Below are positions 1 through 11,089 of a stretch of DNA of 64,000 bases, piece after piece. The DNA comes from Oasisia sp. SBJ-2009 (lineage: Eukaryota > Annelida > Polychaeta > Sabellida > Siboglinidae): the NCBI GenBank assembly GCA_964017155.1, contig OZ024861.1, positions 16,529,283 to 16,593,282 of the forward strand, read 5' to 3'. The position numbers and the translations under genes were made by a program. The number at the start of each line of letters is the position of its first letter. The first letter of the stretch is position 1. The notes beneath the pieces were generated by a model. The model searched no databases, was not told where the DNA came from, and saw only the letters and a program-made list of their open reading frames with translations.

Positions 1-53
<53 letters not shown>

Positions 54-79
54 ATATGTATATGTATATATGTATGTCA
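1..79. repeat. (TG)n microsatellite grading into TATG repeats
   Basis: The window opens inside a perfect TG dinucleotide run of about 50 bases that grades into imperfect TATG/TATA repeats. Open frames across it (CVCVCV) are artefacts of the repeat. Confidence 0.97.
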
Positions 80-1277
80 AGGATGGACTCGAAACGTTGG
101 ATTCCCATATCACAAATCTTTATTTACACAGAAGAAGAAGAAGACCCTGTAACCACCAAATATATGGGTTACACTCAAAACATATACAATAAATCACAGG
201 AACAACATCCACCAGCAAATATATACACAGTCCAACACAAGACTAACATTGTCATTAAGAAAATACATATCACTGATGTTTAGATGTTACACACAAGATA
301 TATACCATACAACACGGGAACAACATTAACCTGCAAATATATATACCGTCCGACATAGGACTAACCCTTGTCCTTACATCCCCATCGGAAAACACATTTA
401 AGATCATATAAAGTTAATCAGATATAAAGGATAATGAATATAAAAAGTCACTCTCAGTACCTGCCCACAATCAGGAATCAGGATAAAATGTGCACCATGG
501 CACATAACTGAGATACCGCAAGAACCCCTGCATCATGAAAGAAACGTACAATATAATTATGCATACACATATTAATGCAACACTAAATCGTCCCGACAAA
601 TTAAATACGATGACCAATTATTGCTCATGTAAACAGTGTCCGGATGCTGCCCCTAGCGACCACACCGTTACTACTACATCCGGGGCCTCACATGCCGCCA
701 TTTTGCATTTAAGGCAAAATAATTACGCAAAGTACAGAAAATACATAACCGTCTCAGTGGTGACTGACATAACATTATTGTGATACAATAGATTACTTAT
801 CCCACAGGGTACACATAAGTTACAATAGGATGAGGCTCTAACAATAAGCGAGCGTTCACGCTGGTGAACTATAAGTGTACTTAACACGAGGTCGAGGGAT
901 TGATTTGAAACCTAACACCCGTCGCAAATACTGCTAAATTCAATTCAGACAATTCTCACACCAAGTAATGCTCAATCATTACTCAAATCACTAGCCGTCA
1001 TAGTGACTACACAAGTAATTATAAAAGAGACATTAAAGCACTGGTACTTACAGGTAAAATCAAATCATGCTGCTACTCGAAAAACACGTGTGCCTGCTTT
1101 CACAGCGGCAATTCAAGTGCCCAATCCTTCCCGCGCAATCCAGATCCCGCACAGCTAATCAAACAACAACGCCCTCCACCGTTGATCACCACCAATCAAC
1201 CACCTCGTTAACCAACATGTGGCGCCACCACAAATAAGTAAAAATATACAAACAACGTCATGGCTGACCATGACATG

Positions 1278-1281
<4 letters not shown>
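80..1281. other. non-coding stretch, nothing recognised
   Basis: No exon, RNA gene or transposon domain could be supported here. The sequence is moderately AT-rich with stops in all frames apart from short chance ORFs. Confidence 0.6.

Positions 1282-1366
<85 letters not shown>
1282..1366. repeat. (TA)n microsatellite
   Basis: Perfect TA run of about 85 bases. Overlapping YIYIYI frames on both strands are artefacts. Confidence 0.97.
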
Positions 1367-1369
<3 letters not shown>

Positions 1370-1723
1370 AATCTTTCTAAATAAATCGTTGACAATGTCA
1401 GTGCTTCGTTTCGAGGTAGCGCACAATAATAGTCGTGCGTTCTAAATGTTTATGCCAGACATGCCACATGATACGGATTACCCGTATCCGATACGGATTT
1501 TGGCGGTTTTTAAAGTGATACGGCCGTACTCCATTTTGATACGCATTTTAACTAAATTTACGGAGACATTATTTTTAACCACATTATGTCCTTGTATGCG
1601 TCACAAAACTACAGCACAATGGAATAAACGTTTACTGTTAGTGACTAAGTAAATCGATTCGAAAAGAACGAACTAAACCACCGATTAGTTTATTGAAGCG
1701 CGTAATAGAAGGCGCGCTGGTAA

Positions 1724-2250
1724 ATGTGTTCTGACAACTGCTGCAGGTGGCTCACCGGGTGTGAAAGGGCGCGTGGCAGGCGCGTCACGATTACGAAAAG
1801 CAGTAGGCCTAGCTTCATTCTCATCATGTTTGGTGAAAGGATTGAAGCACATGGCTTCGCCAACACAATTCCAGTAAGGCGTGCAAGACAATCCTGCAGA
1901 ATGGCAGCTACATGCATGACTTCTGCAAGCTTTCCCGACCCTAGATACATTACATGGCATGTGATGGAAATGCAGCATATGTTGCCAGATGATGCCAAGA
2001 TGGATCTGTTAGTAGGTGCACATATGTGTTGTCATAGGCCAGGCATATGGAATTCTTTGTCTGCAGACCAGTTTGGAGAGCAAACATACATCAAGAAGGG
2101 TAAGATGCCTGGGGTTTGAAGGGATTAACCATGTCAGAAGACCAAGTGGCCATTTGGGTAGAGTCCTGCCCCGTCTTAATCAAAGACGGGGTAGGACGTG
2201 GCATCTTAGGCCATTCCGAGGGATATCATCAAGAAAGATGTAACTCAAGA
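1724..2250 (+). pseudogene. broken fragment of an unrecognised ORF
   Basis: An open frame from 1724 to 2119 contains the segment GIWNSLSADQFGEQTYIKKG and ends at a stop. The apparent continuation (MKGLTMSEDQVAIWVES, from 2116) is in a different frame, so the copy looks frameshifted. The wording resembles multi-copy invertebrate ORFs of unknown function, but I cannot name the family. A GGTAAGA string at the break could instead be a splice donor. No function is assigned. Confidence 0.35.
2163..2197. other. 15-bp stem, 5-base loop hairpin
   Basis: GTCCTGCCCCGTCTT is followed by the loop AATCA and then AAGACGGGGTAGGAC. All 15 pairs form if one G-U is allowed. It lies inside the broken ORF described at 1724-2250. 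Confidence 0.8.
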
Positions 2251-2624
2251 TCATGTTCAATGTATAATTATTATTATCGCATTGCTTTCCGTGATTTAGA
2301 ATTGATATTAAGAAACGGTTCAAACGTTTCATCACATGTACATGTATGTATACACTTGGTTATTGTGTTAGTATAGCTACTATGTTAGTAACTGGTGTGT
2401 TACTGAGCCAATGTATTCATGCACTCTAGAATAGTATGGTGTACAACACATGTATTATAGTTATTATATTAGCAGTTAGCTAATAGTTCGTAATTTCTGT
2501 TCGCAATTTGTACGGGTGTTATTAAACATTTGTAGTAAAAAGACACGTTGTCATCCATGACTATGCGGCCCGCGGTACACGGTAGTCGAATGGTCGCTCA
2601 TGACAGAGGCCGTACAAGTCAGAT

Positions 2625-2630
<6 letters not shown>

Positions 2631-2675
<45 letters not shown>

Positions 2676-2746
2676 TCTGTTTGTTTGTTTGTGCGCGTGC
2701 GCGTGTGTGTGTGCGTGCGCGTGCGTGTATGTGCGCGCGTGCTTTT
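2631..2746. repeat. (TG)n microsatellite with GCGTGT tail
   Basis: A perfect TG run (2631-2672) is followed by TTTG and GCGTG variants. It lies just upstream of the pyrimidine tract and splice acceptor of the HEPN exon. Confidence 0.95.
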
Positions 2747-2820
2747 GTGTAAACACACATTTGCCCAACAAGCATCACAGGTACTAGTACAGGTACTCAG
2801 TTTTCTCTTTTTTCTTTCAG

Positions 2821-3444
2821 TTTCAGAGTTAATAATCATGGCGGCATTGACGGCCGACGAAGAACGCTTCTACCGTCTCGTGCGCATCCTACTGGACGAC
2901 GTGCCAGATCAGCTTCGCCCTATGTTTAAAGCCAAATTCCAGGCATTCTTTAGATTTACGTGGGGTGACAACCGAATGTCAGGGGAATTCTTTGTAAGCA
3001 AGTTCAATTCAATGCATATGCCAAGATGGCGCCCCCCTCCACAGCACATCACCGACGTTATCAGACTCGGAGACACGGAACAGTTCGACCCCACAACGCT
3101 ATTCACCTGCCTACTGTTTTCCGGAACAGGGATTCTGGTGCCGACGCCCAGAAGTAATAATGCAAGATCCCCACCGATAGAAGACAGCGAACGTCTGGAT
3201 GAGTTGCGCATGATGCGAAACTTGTTTGCACATGCCGTATCAGCTTCAGAATCACAGACAGACTTCAACCAGAAATTGACGTCGTTGAACATCATCTATG
3301 CACAATTGCACTGGAACCCCACTTTGATGAGACAGTGGGCAAGAGACCCCGTTGTCACTGCAGAATACGTCCGTCTCCAACAACAGCTAGATACCGAAAG
3401 ACAGAGATATAGCGCACTTGACGCAATGGTACTAGCGTTGGCAG
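2821..3444 (+). CDS. exon 1 (coding) of a HEPN-domain protein, DZIP3-type
   Basis: A long pyrimidine tract ending TTTCTTTCAG gives a strong acceptor at 2820. The ATG at 2838 (context ATCATGG) opens 607 coding bases to a consensus donor CAG|GTATGT at 3445, in phase 1. Residues 10-160 read as a helical HEPN domain: an amphipathic start (ERFYRLVRILLDD), then FDPTTLFTCLL near residues 83-92, then RMMRNLFAHAV with R127 and H132. That matches the Rx4-6H motif that forms the catalytic pair of many HEPN ribonucleases. The order and spacing match the HEPN module known from vertebrate DZIP3 and expanded in molluscs and lancelets. The last 25 residues start a coiled coil that continues in the next exon. 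A 5' UTR exon upstream is implied but not identified. Nuclease activity is inference from the motif. Confidence 0.8.
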
Positions 3445-3887
3445 GTATGTATCGCGACATTTACACTAAATTATATTGATAGCTTATATCTAACACGCTT
3501 GAGACAGTGATACATTACATTGTGTGGGACGAAACAGACCATATGTCAGAAAATGCATGCCTTAAACCAACAGAAGGGTGGCGAAAGCGATGAACTGTGT
3601 CTTTGGATGACATGTTTCGTTGCAAGCAACTAATCTTTATAGAAACTGTCCAGATACTTTTAATTATGGTGTATGTTGCTGGTGTGTGTTCTGATTTTGC
3701 ATTGTTTTCAAGACGGGATTTGCCTCTTTTTAAGACATAATGACAACACTGCGTATTACAAAACCAGGCCAACATTTGTGTAATTGGGCTAGTTACCTGT
3801 CCTTTTTGTCTCACAAAATGCAAAAACAATCACCAAAATGTAGCTAGGTAATTGCTATAATTGTTCATTTTCTACGTGTAGCAATGT
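3445..3887. other. intron 1 start, nothing recognised
   Basis: Non-coding sequence between the HEPN exon donor and the 3' tail of the LINE that begins at 3888. Only short chance frames are present. Confidence 0.6.
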
Positions 3888-4250
3888 TTAATAATAATAA
3901 TAACAACACAAGTTTTATTGGCAACGCAACTGAGTTGGATTGACATTATACAATCACATACAATTAACGCATCAAAACATCATATAATATAAAATTATGT
4001 GATACCGCACATCATACCGTATTAATATACTTGTTTACTAGCAGTTGTATAAAACCCACGCTATAAACGAGTTACGGAATCTATTCGTTCTAGTAACTGG
4101 TAATGGGTACACATTTTCTTGTATAATATTATATCCCGTATGTCTTTTGTCAGGGAGCAGATCATTTAAGCTTTAAGTTGTGCCTAATTTAATGTTATCC
4201 AAAAAATATTTTGACAAATGCCGTCCCGTCTTACATTCAACGTATCCAGG

Positions 4251-5137
4251 TTAACACGTCTTTAAGAATCTCCGCGTAACCAAATCCAGGAAAAATACAT
4301 TGTAAGGCTCTTTTTTTATTACTTCAATATTGTCAGACAAATATTGGGGCAAGTTAGTGTGCCATATAGGACATATATATTCTAAAACTGGTCTTACCAC
4401 AATGACTACAGTAACATATACACTGACCAGACCTTTCTGTGTAATCCATGCATGCTTTAACTGATATAACATTTACAGTCGTTTACCGACCTTTTTCACA
4501 ATATCTTTCACGTGTGTGTTCCATGTCAGATCCTGAGAAATGGTCACACCTAACAGTTTGGCATGGCAAACTTGTGTTATATCCCTCCCATCAATCTTTA
4601 AATTCGAGATAGTGCTTCTGCAATTGCCATCTTGTGCAAAACTAATGATCATTTCTTTAAAGTTTTCCGAATTAATGTTGATAAAATTATATTTTGTCCA
4701 TCTAGCAGCAATATCAACTGACTCTTGTATAACAGATACACCCTTTCTGTCACATATTTCAAATAACGGACTGTCAACTACATGCTTATATAATGGATCA
4801 GTCGTTCTTAAATCGTTTACGTAAACAAGGAAACATTTAGGTACACACAATATTCCTTGCGGTATTCCCACATTAGGATGGCCAGAATGGGAATATTCAT
4901 TTCCAATTTTTACTCGTTGAGCTCTGTCTAATATAAATGTTGCCATCCATCTAAAATTATGTGCGGGCAACCGACACGACTGTAGCTTATTGAGTACCAA
5001 ATTATGATTAATAAGATCAAATGCTTTGCAAAAGTCTAGCATTACAACTCTGACATAATAATTCAATTTATCTGTCGCTTTATACCATACATGAACCAGT
5101 TCGACAAGAACGTCTGTTTTGGACGTTCCGCTAATTA
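4251..5137 (-). pseudogene. reverse transcriptase C-terminal half of the CR1-like LINE, copy 1
   Basis: Two abutting minus-strand frames (4473-5270 and 4251-4472) cover the RT palm after the insertion site through the thumb region (RPVLEYICPIWHTNLPQYLS). The catalytic aspartates expected at the YxDD box are not both kept (HVVDSPLF), so the enzyme would be dead. Confidence 0.85.
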
Positions 5138-5146
5138 GTCCTGGAC
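5138..5146. repeat. left 9-bp target-site duplication GTCCTGGAC
   Basis: GTCCTGGAC at 5138-5146 matches 7065-7073 exactly and abuts the terminal inverted repeats on both sides. Nine bases is the usual size for Mutator-like insertions. Confidence 0.8.
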
Positions 5147-5449
5147 CTGCCCTATAGGCCCGTAGACATTTCGGAGGTATCGAAGTTTGACTGTTGATTT
5201 GGATAATATATACATATGGCTTTAATATTCTACTAGGTGGAAATTTCAAAAACTGGGCATAACGAGGCAACGGCCATTTTTCAAAATGGCTGCCAAATTT
5301 AATATCCCCGTTAAAAAGGAAAAGAGTGAGGGATAAGTTCTTACTTGTTAATCACGAAAGTGGTGTAAACTTTCTGGATGCAAAGAGCATATTTGCGTAT
5401 AACGTCTTTGCTAGATGCGCATACTTGAGTACGTTTGAAAGTGTATTTG

Positions 5450-5450
<1 letters not shown>

Positions 5451-5491
<41 letters not shown>

Positions 5492-5507
5492 TATATATGT
5501 ATATATA

Positions 5508-5557
<50 letters not shown>

Positions 5558-5651
5558 CATACATATACAAACAAAATAATGGTCCTCCTCAAACTAAACC
5601 TAAGCATGATTTGTTCGTGGAAGCTTTGTCTTATTTAGATCCACTGATAAA

Positions 5652-5726
<75 letters not shown>

Positions 5727-5736
5727 TATATATATA

Positions 5737-5782
<46 letters not shown>
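5451..5782. repeat. (TA)n tracts flanking a 90-bp duplicated segment
   Basis: Three TA-rich tracts (about 5451-5503, 5510-5552 and 5656-5784) contain TATGCATA interruptions. The segment after each block (ACAAACAAAATAATGGTCC onward) is duplicated at 5567 and 5790, so the microsatellite and its flank were tandemly copied. Confidence 0.85.
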
Positions 5783-5790
<8 letters not shown>

Positions 5791-5802
5791 CAAACAAAAT
5801 AA

Positions 5803-6066
5803 TGGTCCTCCTCAAACTAAACCTAAACATGATTTGTTCGTGGAAGCTTTGTCTTATTTAGATCCACTGATCAAAGACGGCTATGGGTTGACAGTTACTG
5901 AAATTAAGGATTTCGTGTCCAGCTTAGCAGAGAATTATGATTCTGCGTTATACAACATATATTGTAAGATGCGTGCATTGTACAACTATAATGATACAAT
6001 TCAGTTCTGTCCTAGTTATCCATTCAATGTGCCCATGGAATATGCTTTTCATCAGATATTAGCGTA
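5803..6066 (+). pseudogene. unrecognised transposon-borne ORF, + copy
   Basis: The frame contains [19 protein letters not shown] and IQFCPSYP, ending at 6066. A related frame lies head-to-head on the minus strand at 6449-6670, and another is at 18329-18550. I do not recognise the family. Its location in the interior of the inverted-repeat element suggests it belongs to that element. Confidence 0.5.
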
Positions 6067-6448
6067 AAACGTACTGCAACAAAGATGAGAGAAATGAATG
6101 TTGTTATGTCGTGTGTGGAGATTATCAGACGTTGACAGGCGTCTTTTTTGCACCCTTGAATATTTGATAGCGCAATATGTAGTAGAGGCAACTGAGTTGA
6201 AGTTGCGTGTTAATAACGATCCACTCTATGTATGTAGTATTCTCTTTGTGGTCAACGTCGTCACCATGCGTCACTTCATCGTCACCACCATCAAGCATCA
6301 TACTCATCATTTCAATTTTAAACATACGAGATCTTTCAATGCCAAAGAGCGAGGCAAAGAAAGTCAGCAACTGATCTGACGTTTTCCCATGATTATTTCA
6401 CATCATAATCATCACTCCATTTTTCACCTATCTTGAAATCAACTTCCT

Positions 6449-6670
6449 TCAAAAGCCTCTCTGAGAATGTCTCTTTTCTACGACTCGATAACTAGGACAT
6501 AACTCAGTCATTTCACTGTAGTTGTCCAATAAATGTGTGTTTACATCTTTGTTGTATAACTCTGTATCATAACTAACTGCTAAACTGAACATGAAATCCT
6601 TAATTTCAGTAACTGTCAACCCATAGCCATCTTTGTACAAAGGATATAAATGAGACAAAGCCTCCATGAT
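6449..6670 (-). pseudogene. unrecognised transposon-borne ORF, inverted copy
   Basis: The minus-strand frame reads [19 protein letters not shown] and TELCPSYRV, about 74 residues. It is an inverted relative of the + strand frame at 5803-6066 and nearly the same as the one at 18329-18550. Confidence 0.5.
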
Positions 6671-7064
6671 TTAGTTTGAGGAGGACCATATTTTGTTTCT
6701 GACTGCCAACGTCAATAAAATTGCTCTAGGTGACGTAGTTTTTGAGATATCGGGACATTTGTATTCACGATCGCCATCTTTAAAAATATCGGAAATAAAT
6801 GTCATAGGATCCAGGTAATTATATATTTGAAATTGGAGTCTCCTGAAACATACATTGGCGTACCACAATTATTGCTTTGCGTGCCGTATTTATTAAGATA
6901 CGGGGATATTAAATTTGGCAGCCATTTTGAAACATGGCCGTCGCCACGTTATGCCCAGTTTTTGAAATTTCCATCTAGTAGAATATTAAAGCCATATGTA
7001 TATATTATCCTAATCAACAGTCAAACTTCGATACCTCCGAAATGTCTACCGGCCTATAAGGCAG

Positions 7065-7073
7065 GTCCTGGAC
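7065..7073. repeat. right 9-bp target-site duplication GTCCTGGAC
   Basis: Exact match to 5138-5146. Together they mark the insertion point in the LINE reverse transcriptase. Confidence 0.8.
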
Positions 7074-7328
7074 TAAATTCCTCCCAATTGCTTAGCATCA
7101 ATTTCACCTTCAATTGTTTCATCCACCCATTTCATTATTATTGATTCAAACACATTGGCAGCTATTGAAGTTAGTTAAATTCGTCTGATGTATTGTTCAA
7201 TCGACACAGGTGGGTTTGTTTTTTGGCAACAGTATTGGCCATTTTCCATTCCATATGGAGAACACATTCTCTTAGTGAATTGTTAAAAATAGCATTTAAT
7301 AGAGGGGCGAGAATATGTGCATGGTTTC

Positions 7329-8626
7329 TTATGCAGGAATGTTGTCAGTCCCAGTAGCCTTGTTGGCTTTAACACTCTCCAATGCTTTAAACGTAGTACA
7401 TACGCTTATCACATACTGATCCGGCAGTTCCTCGTTAACGGTGAACATCTTATGACTCTTATTTAACCGAGGCAAATGGTCACTCACAGACAAAAAGAAA
7501 TCATTTATTGTGTTGGCCAGTAGGCAGTAAGCCACACTCACCATCCGTTGTTTTGTTAGCTAGACCTTGCATGCATGAGTTACCATTTGTTTTTAATCCC
7601 ATTATTGTTTTCATATGGTTCCACCAATCGTGGGATCCCGATTCATGCATTGCTGCAATTTGTGTGTGGTTAAAATTATACTAATATTTCGAAGCGGCTC
7701 GATTGTCCTTATTACGCAATCATTTTGCTTGATTCAAATCACCACTCATGTGAGCTCGCTGTCTTTTACGTACTAAGTCTCTGAACCAGTCTGTGGCCCA
7801 TGGTTTATCAGCCGTATGCCTCGTAGCAATCTTAGTAGGAAAGCATATTTCCATCAGGTTGCAAATAACCGTTTGATAATATGAATACTGATCTGCACAT
7901 GAATCAAGCTTAAATAGGGGTTCCCATTTAACGGCTGATAAAGCCATATTGAATGTGTCTTTTTGATTTGGCCCCATACACCTTACGGTTAACCGTAACA
8001 CGCATCCAATATCAACTGACGTTTTTGCTTTGTGTTTAAGCAAAACCATGTTATGGTCCGATGACCCCCAGTTCGGAAATAGTAACAGGCGGGCTGTATA
8101 CCTCCTCCACATTCGTCCATATTTTGTATAATATTGCCTCTACACGTGTCACAACATTAACTACTTGGACAAATCTATAGTGTCTTTTCATAACGTTATC
8201 CCGCAACTGGTTGAAATCGCCAGTTATGATCACGCCACATTCTGGATGTTTGCGCATTACATTGTCAATGCTGGTGATTAAATGATCAAGTATTTTCAAA
8301 TACTCCGTCTTTGGAGTATAATATATACATGCTAACAATATACATGACAATTTTCGAGGCATTTTCTTTGGCATGACTTAATCCACATTACTTATACATC
8401 ATGAACCTCCATATCATTCAATCTCATACATTAAATAATTTATAATGTAGCAAGCTACACCACCAGCTCGTCCATGACCCATATCTATCCACTCCAAGCA
8501 AATCCCTTGCATAGCAAGGCTACTTGAATCCATATCGTATTTAAACCATGTCTCACTAACACATACAATTGAGACATCATGTGTTGCTACAGTTACATGC
8601 AATTTGTCCACTTTTTCACTGTTCAA
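7329..8626 (-). pseudogene. APE-type endonuclease and linker of the CR1-like LINE, copy 1
   Basis: The minus-strand frames carry the endonuclease signposts SIVCVSETWF, VIITGDFNQLRDN and SDHNMVLL, followed by the linker KANKATGTDNIPA that precedes RT in such elements. One-base differences shift the frame near 8090, so it is a pseudogene. Confidence 0.85.
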
Positions 8627-8784
8627 AGATCTGCATTTAAATTAATTAGGGAAGGCAGATCCCATTTGCGTATTTTGTCCGCTGTGGGATTCGGAACACA
8701 AAACCGTGTTGAATCAGAGCTCTCGGTTTGTGTGTTCATGAAACGTTCCATGGCCAGACCGTTTAGGCCGCCCATTTCCTAATA

Positions 8785-9787
8785 ATGTGTGTGATGCATT
8801 TCTTTATGTCCTCGTTCCCCGCACTGACGACACAACACTTTGTCAGGGTGTCTGTAGGTGGCAGTGACGTGGTTCGTCTCACCGCATTTGGCACACTTGC
8901 CAATCGACTTACGAGTACGACTTTTGACCACTGTCAATGTACTGTCAGGTGCCACTCGTTTGGCGATCGATCGTGGTTCGTGACACGCGTCGGAGTTGTT
9001 GTTGTTGGTGTTGGCGTTTGTAATGTTTCGGTGGCTGTTCTGGGAGAGACAGATTCAACAGCAACCGTCCAACTCCACTCTCAGATAGGTGCAGACCGTC
9101 TCTCTTTAAAGCTGCGTCGTCAACACCCCCGTTCCAGAATGTGAAATTTGCGTTGTTGACAAAGATATTGAGGTCGACTTCGTTGCACGCTTCTTTCACT
9201 TTCATGGCTCGACGCTTCGACGGCAGTATGCTGCTACGCTCACCGTAATGGTTGGTGTCAATGTTTTCGGCATCCGCAGTAGTTGCGCGATATTTTTTTG
9301 TTTTATGTTAGCAACACTCACGTCACTAGTTGTTTCGTGAGTACCACCAACGATGGATGATGATGTCGATGGTTTCCGTTTTAGCCGCGTCATCGACCAT
9401 TTGTTCGATATCGGCGAGAGTGGCGCCTGATTTCCTTCGAATTTTGATGGGGATGCCATTGAGCGTTTGATCAACGCGTACATCACGTAGCACGCTGTCC
9501 CCCACAAGCAATGCCACAGCCTGTGGTCTCCAATTGTTGGCGTAGGCATCTGGAAGATTGCTTGTCGCTATGTCTTTTCGCAGACCTCGGATTTCTTGGC
9601 TCTGATCACCCATCCAGGAGACAAGCTGCTGGTTCGTTCGTTCGAGTTTAACGACCAGCGACTCGAGCAGTTGTCTACATGTTGCCCTGTATTCCCCTGC
9701 ATCACCTTCTCCCAACCAGTCTCTTGCATTCGTCTTGTCGCCAGGTAAGAGTGGAAGGTCTCCTTTCCATCCATGGTCACTTAACAT
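8785..9787 (-). pseudogene. LINE ORF1 with SGNH-esterase domain and zinc knuckles, copy 1
   Basis: On the minus strand a coil (LLESLVVKLERTNQQL) leads into an SGNH-hydrolase-like domain: LLVGDSVLRDV (block I with the serine), GATLADIEQM, and DGLHLSESGVG (the DxxH block). It is followed by CAKCGETNHV- and CRQCGERGHKEMHH-type zinc knuckles. Esterase domains in ORF1 are known from CR1-like LINEs. Frameshifts separate the pieces; copy 2 (21958-22952) repeats the layout. Confidence 0.8.
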
Positions 9788-9846
9788 ATACCATGTTATC
9801 TTTCGAACGCTTAAGAGGCAGTTAAAATGGTAAATTAATTGTTTGT

Positions 9847-11085
9847 TGTCCGTCCGTCCGTCCGTCCGTCCGTCCGTCCGTCCGTCCGTCCGTCCGTCCG
9901 TCCGTCCGTCCGTCCGTCCGTCCGTCCGTCCGTCCGTCCGTCCGTCCGTCCGTCCGTCCGTCCGTCCGTCCGTCCGTCCGTCCGTCCGTCCGTCCGTCCG
10001 TCCGTCCGTCCGTCCGTCCGTCCGTCCGTCCGTCCGTCCGTCCGTCCGTCCGTCCGTCCGTCCGTCCGTCCGTCCGTCCGTCCGTCCGTCCGTCCGTCCG
10101 TCCGTCCGTCCGTCCGTCCGTCCGTCCGTCCGTCCGTCCGTCCGTCCGTCCGTCCGTCCGTCCGTCCGTCCGTCCGTCCGTCCGTCCGTCCGTCCGTCCG
10201 TCCGTCCGTGCGTCCGTGCGTCCGTGCGTCCGTGCGTCCGTGCGTCCGTGCGTCCGTGCGTCCGTGCGTCCGTGCGTCCGTGCGTCCGTGCGTCCGTGCG
10301 TCCGTGCGTCCGTGCGTCCGTGCGTCCGTTCGTCCGTGCGTCCGTGCGTCCGTGCGTCCGTGCGTCCGTGCGTCCGTGCGTCCGTGCGTCCGTGCGTCCG
10401 TGCGTCCGTGCGTCCGTGCGTCCGTGCGTCCGTGCGTCCGTGCGTCCGTGCGTCCGTGCGTCCGTGCGTCCGTGCGTCCGTGCGTCCGTGCGTCCGTGCG
10501 TCCGTGCGTCCGTGCGTCCGTGCGTCCGTGCGTCCGTGCGTCCGTGCGTCCGTGCGTCCGTGCGTCCGTGCGTCCGTGCGTCCGTGCGTCCGTGCGTCCG
10601 TGCGTCCGTGCGTCCGTGCGTCCGTGCGTCCGTGCGTCCGTGCGTCCGTGCGTCCGTGCGTCCGTGCGTCCGTGCGTCCGTGCGTCCGTGCGTCCGTGCG
10701 TCCGTGCGTCCGTGCGTCCGTGCGTCCGTGCGTCCGTGCGTCCGTGCGTCCGTGCGTCCGTGCGTCCGTGCGTCCGTGCGTCCGTGCGTCCGTGCGTCCG
10801 TGCGTCCGTGCGTCCGTGCGTCCGTGCGTCCGTGCGTCCGTGCGTCCGTGCGTCCGTGCGTCCGTGCGTCCGTGCGTCCGTGCGTCCGTGCGTCCGTCCG
10901 TGCGTCCGTCCGTGCGTCCGTCCGTCCGTCCGTCCGTCCGTCCGTCCGTCCGTCCGTCCGTCCGTCCGTCCGTCCGTCCGTCCGTCCGTCCGTCCGTCCG
11001 TCCGTCCGTCCGTCCGTCCGTCCGTCCGTCCGTCCGTCCGTCCGTCCGTCCGTCCGTCCGTCCGTCCGTCCGTTCGTCCGTTCGT
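9847..11085. repeat. (TCCG)n tetranucleotide array with an octamer zone, 1.24 kb
   Basis: About 1.24 kb of TCCG repeats. From about 10207 to 10914 the unit is the octamer TCCGTGCG, passing through a 12-mer form at its right edge before returning to plain TCCG. Open frames on both strands (PSVR, DGRT) are repeat artefacts. Confidence 0.97.
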
Positions 11086-11089
11086 ACCG

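Larger units (their letters stand above)
5147..7064. mobile_element. long-inverted-repeat (MULE/foldback-like) element, copy 1
   Basis: It begins CTGCCCTATAGGCC and ends with the reverse complement (GGCCTATAAGGCAG). Arms of at least 150 bp are related in inverted orientation (5147-5300 and about 6830-7064). The interior holds (TA)n tracts and two oppositely oriented copies of an unrecognised ORF. It is flanked by a 9-bp duplication and splits the LINE RT. No transposase was recognised; the Mutator-like label rests on target-duplication size and arm structure only. Confidence 0.7.
3888..9835 (-). mobile_element. CR1-like non-LTR retrotransposon, copy 1, degenerate and interrupted
   Basis: Read on the minus strand, the order is ORF1 (9787-8785), ORF2 endonuclease (8626 to about 7700), linker and RT, ending in a (TTA)n tail at 3888-3900. 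RT shows LDFCKAFDLINH, GIPQG and LGVTISQDLTW, but the YxDD box has decayed to HVVD. A second element (5147-7064) is inserted in the RT. Many frameshifts and stops make it inactive. It lies in intron 1 of the HEPN gene, opposite to the gene. Confidence 0.85.

Noticed and set aside
1446..1652. Short frames and a GATACGG/CCGTATC inverted repeat near 1470
   Set aside because: Seven-base stem only; too short to support a feature, and the ORF has no recognisable content.
5326..5830. YIYIYI ORFs, also at 1208-1445, 14672-15397 and 25858-26122
   Set aside because: Translations of (TA)n tracts.
9847..11085. CRISPR array
   Set aside because: Uniform 4-8 base tandem repeat with no spacers, in an intron-rich animal genome.
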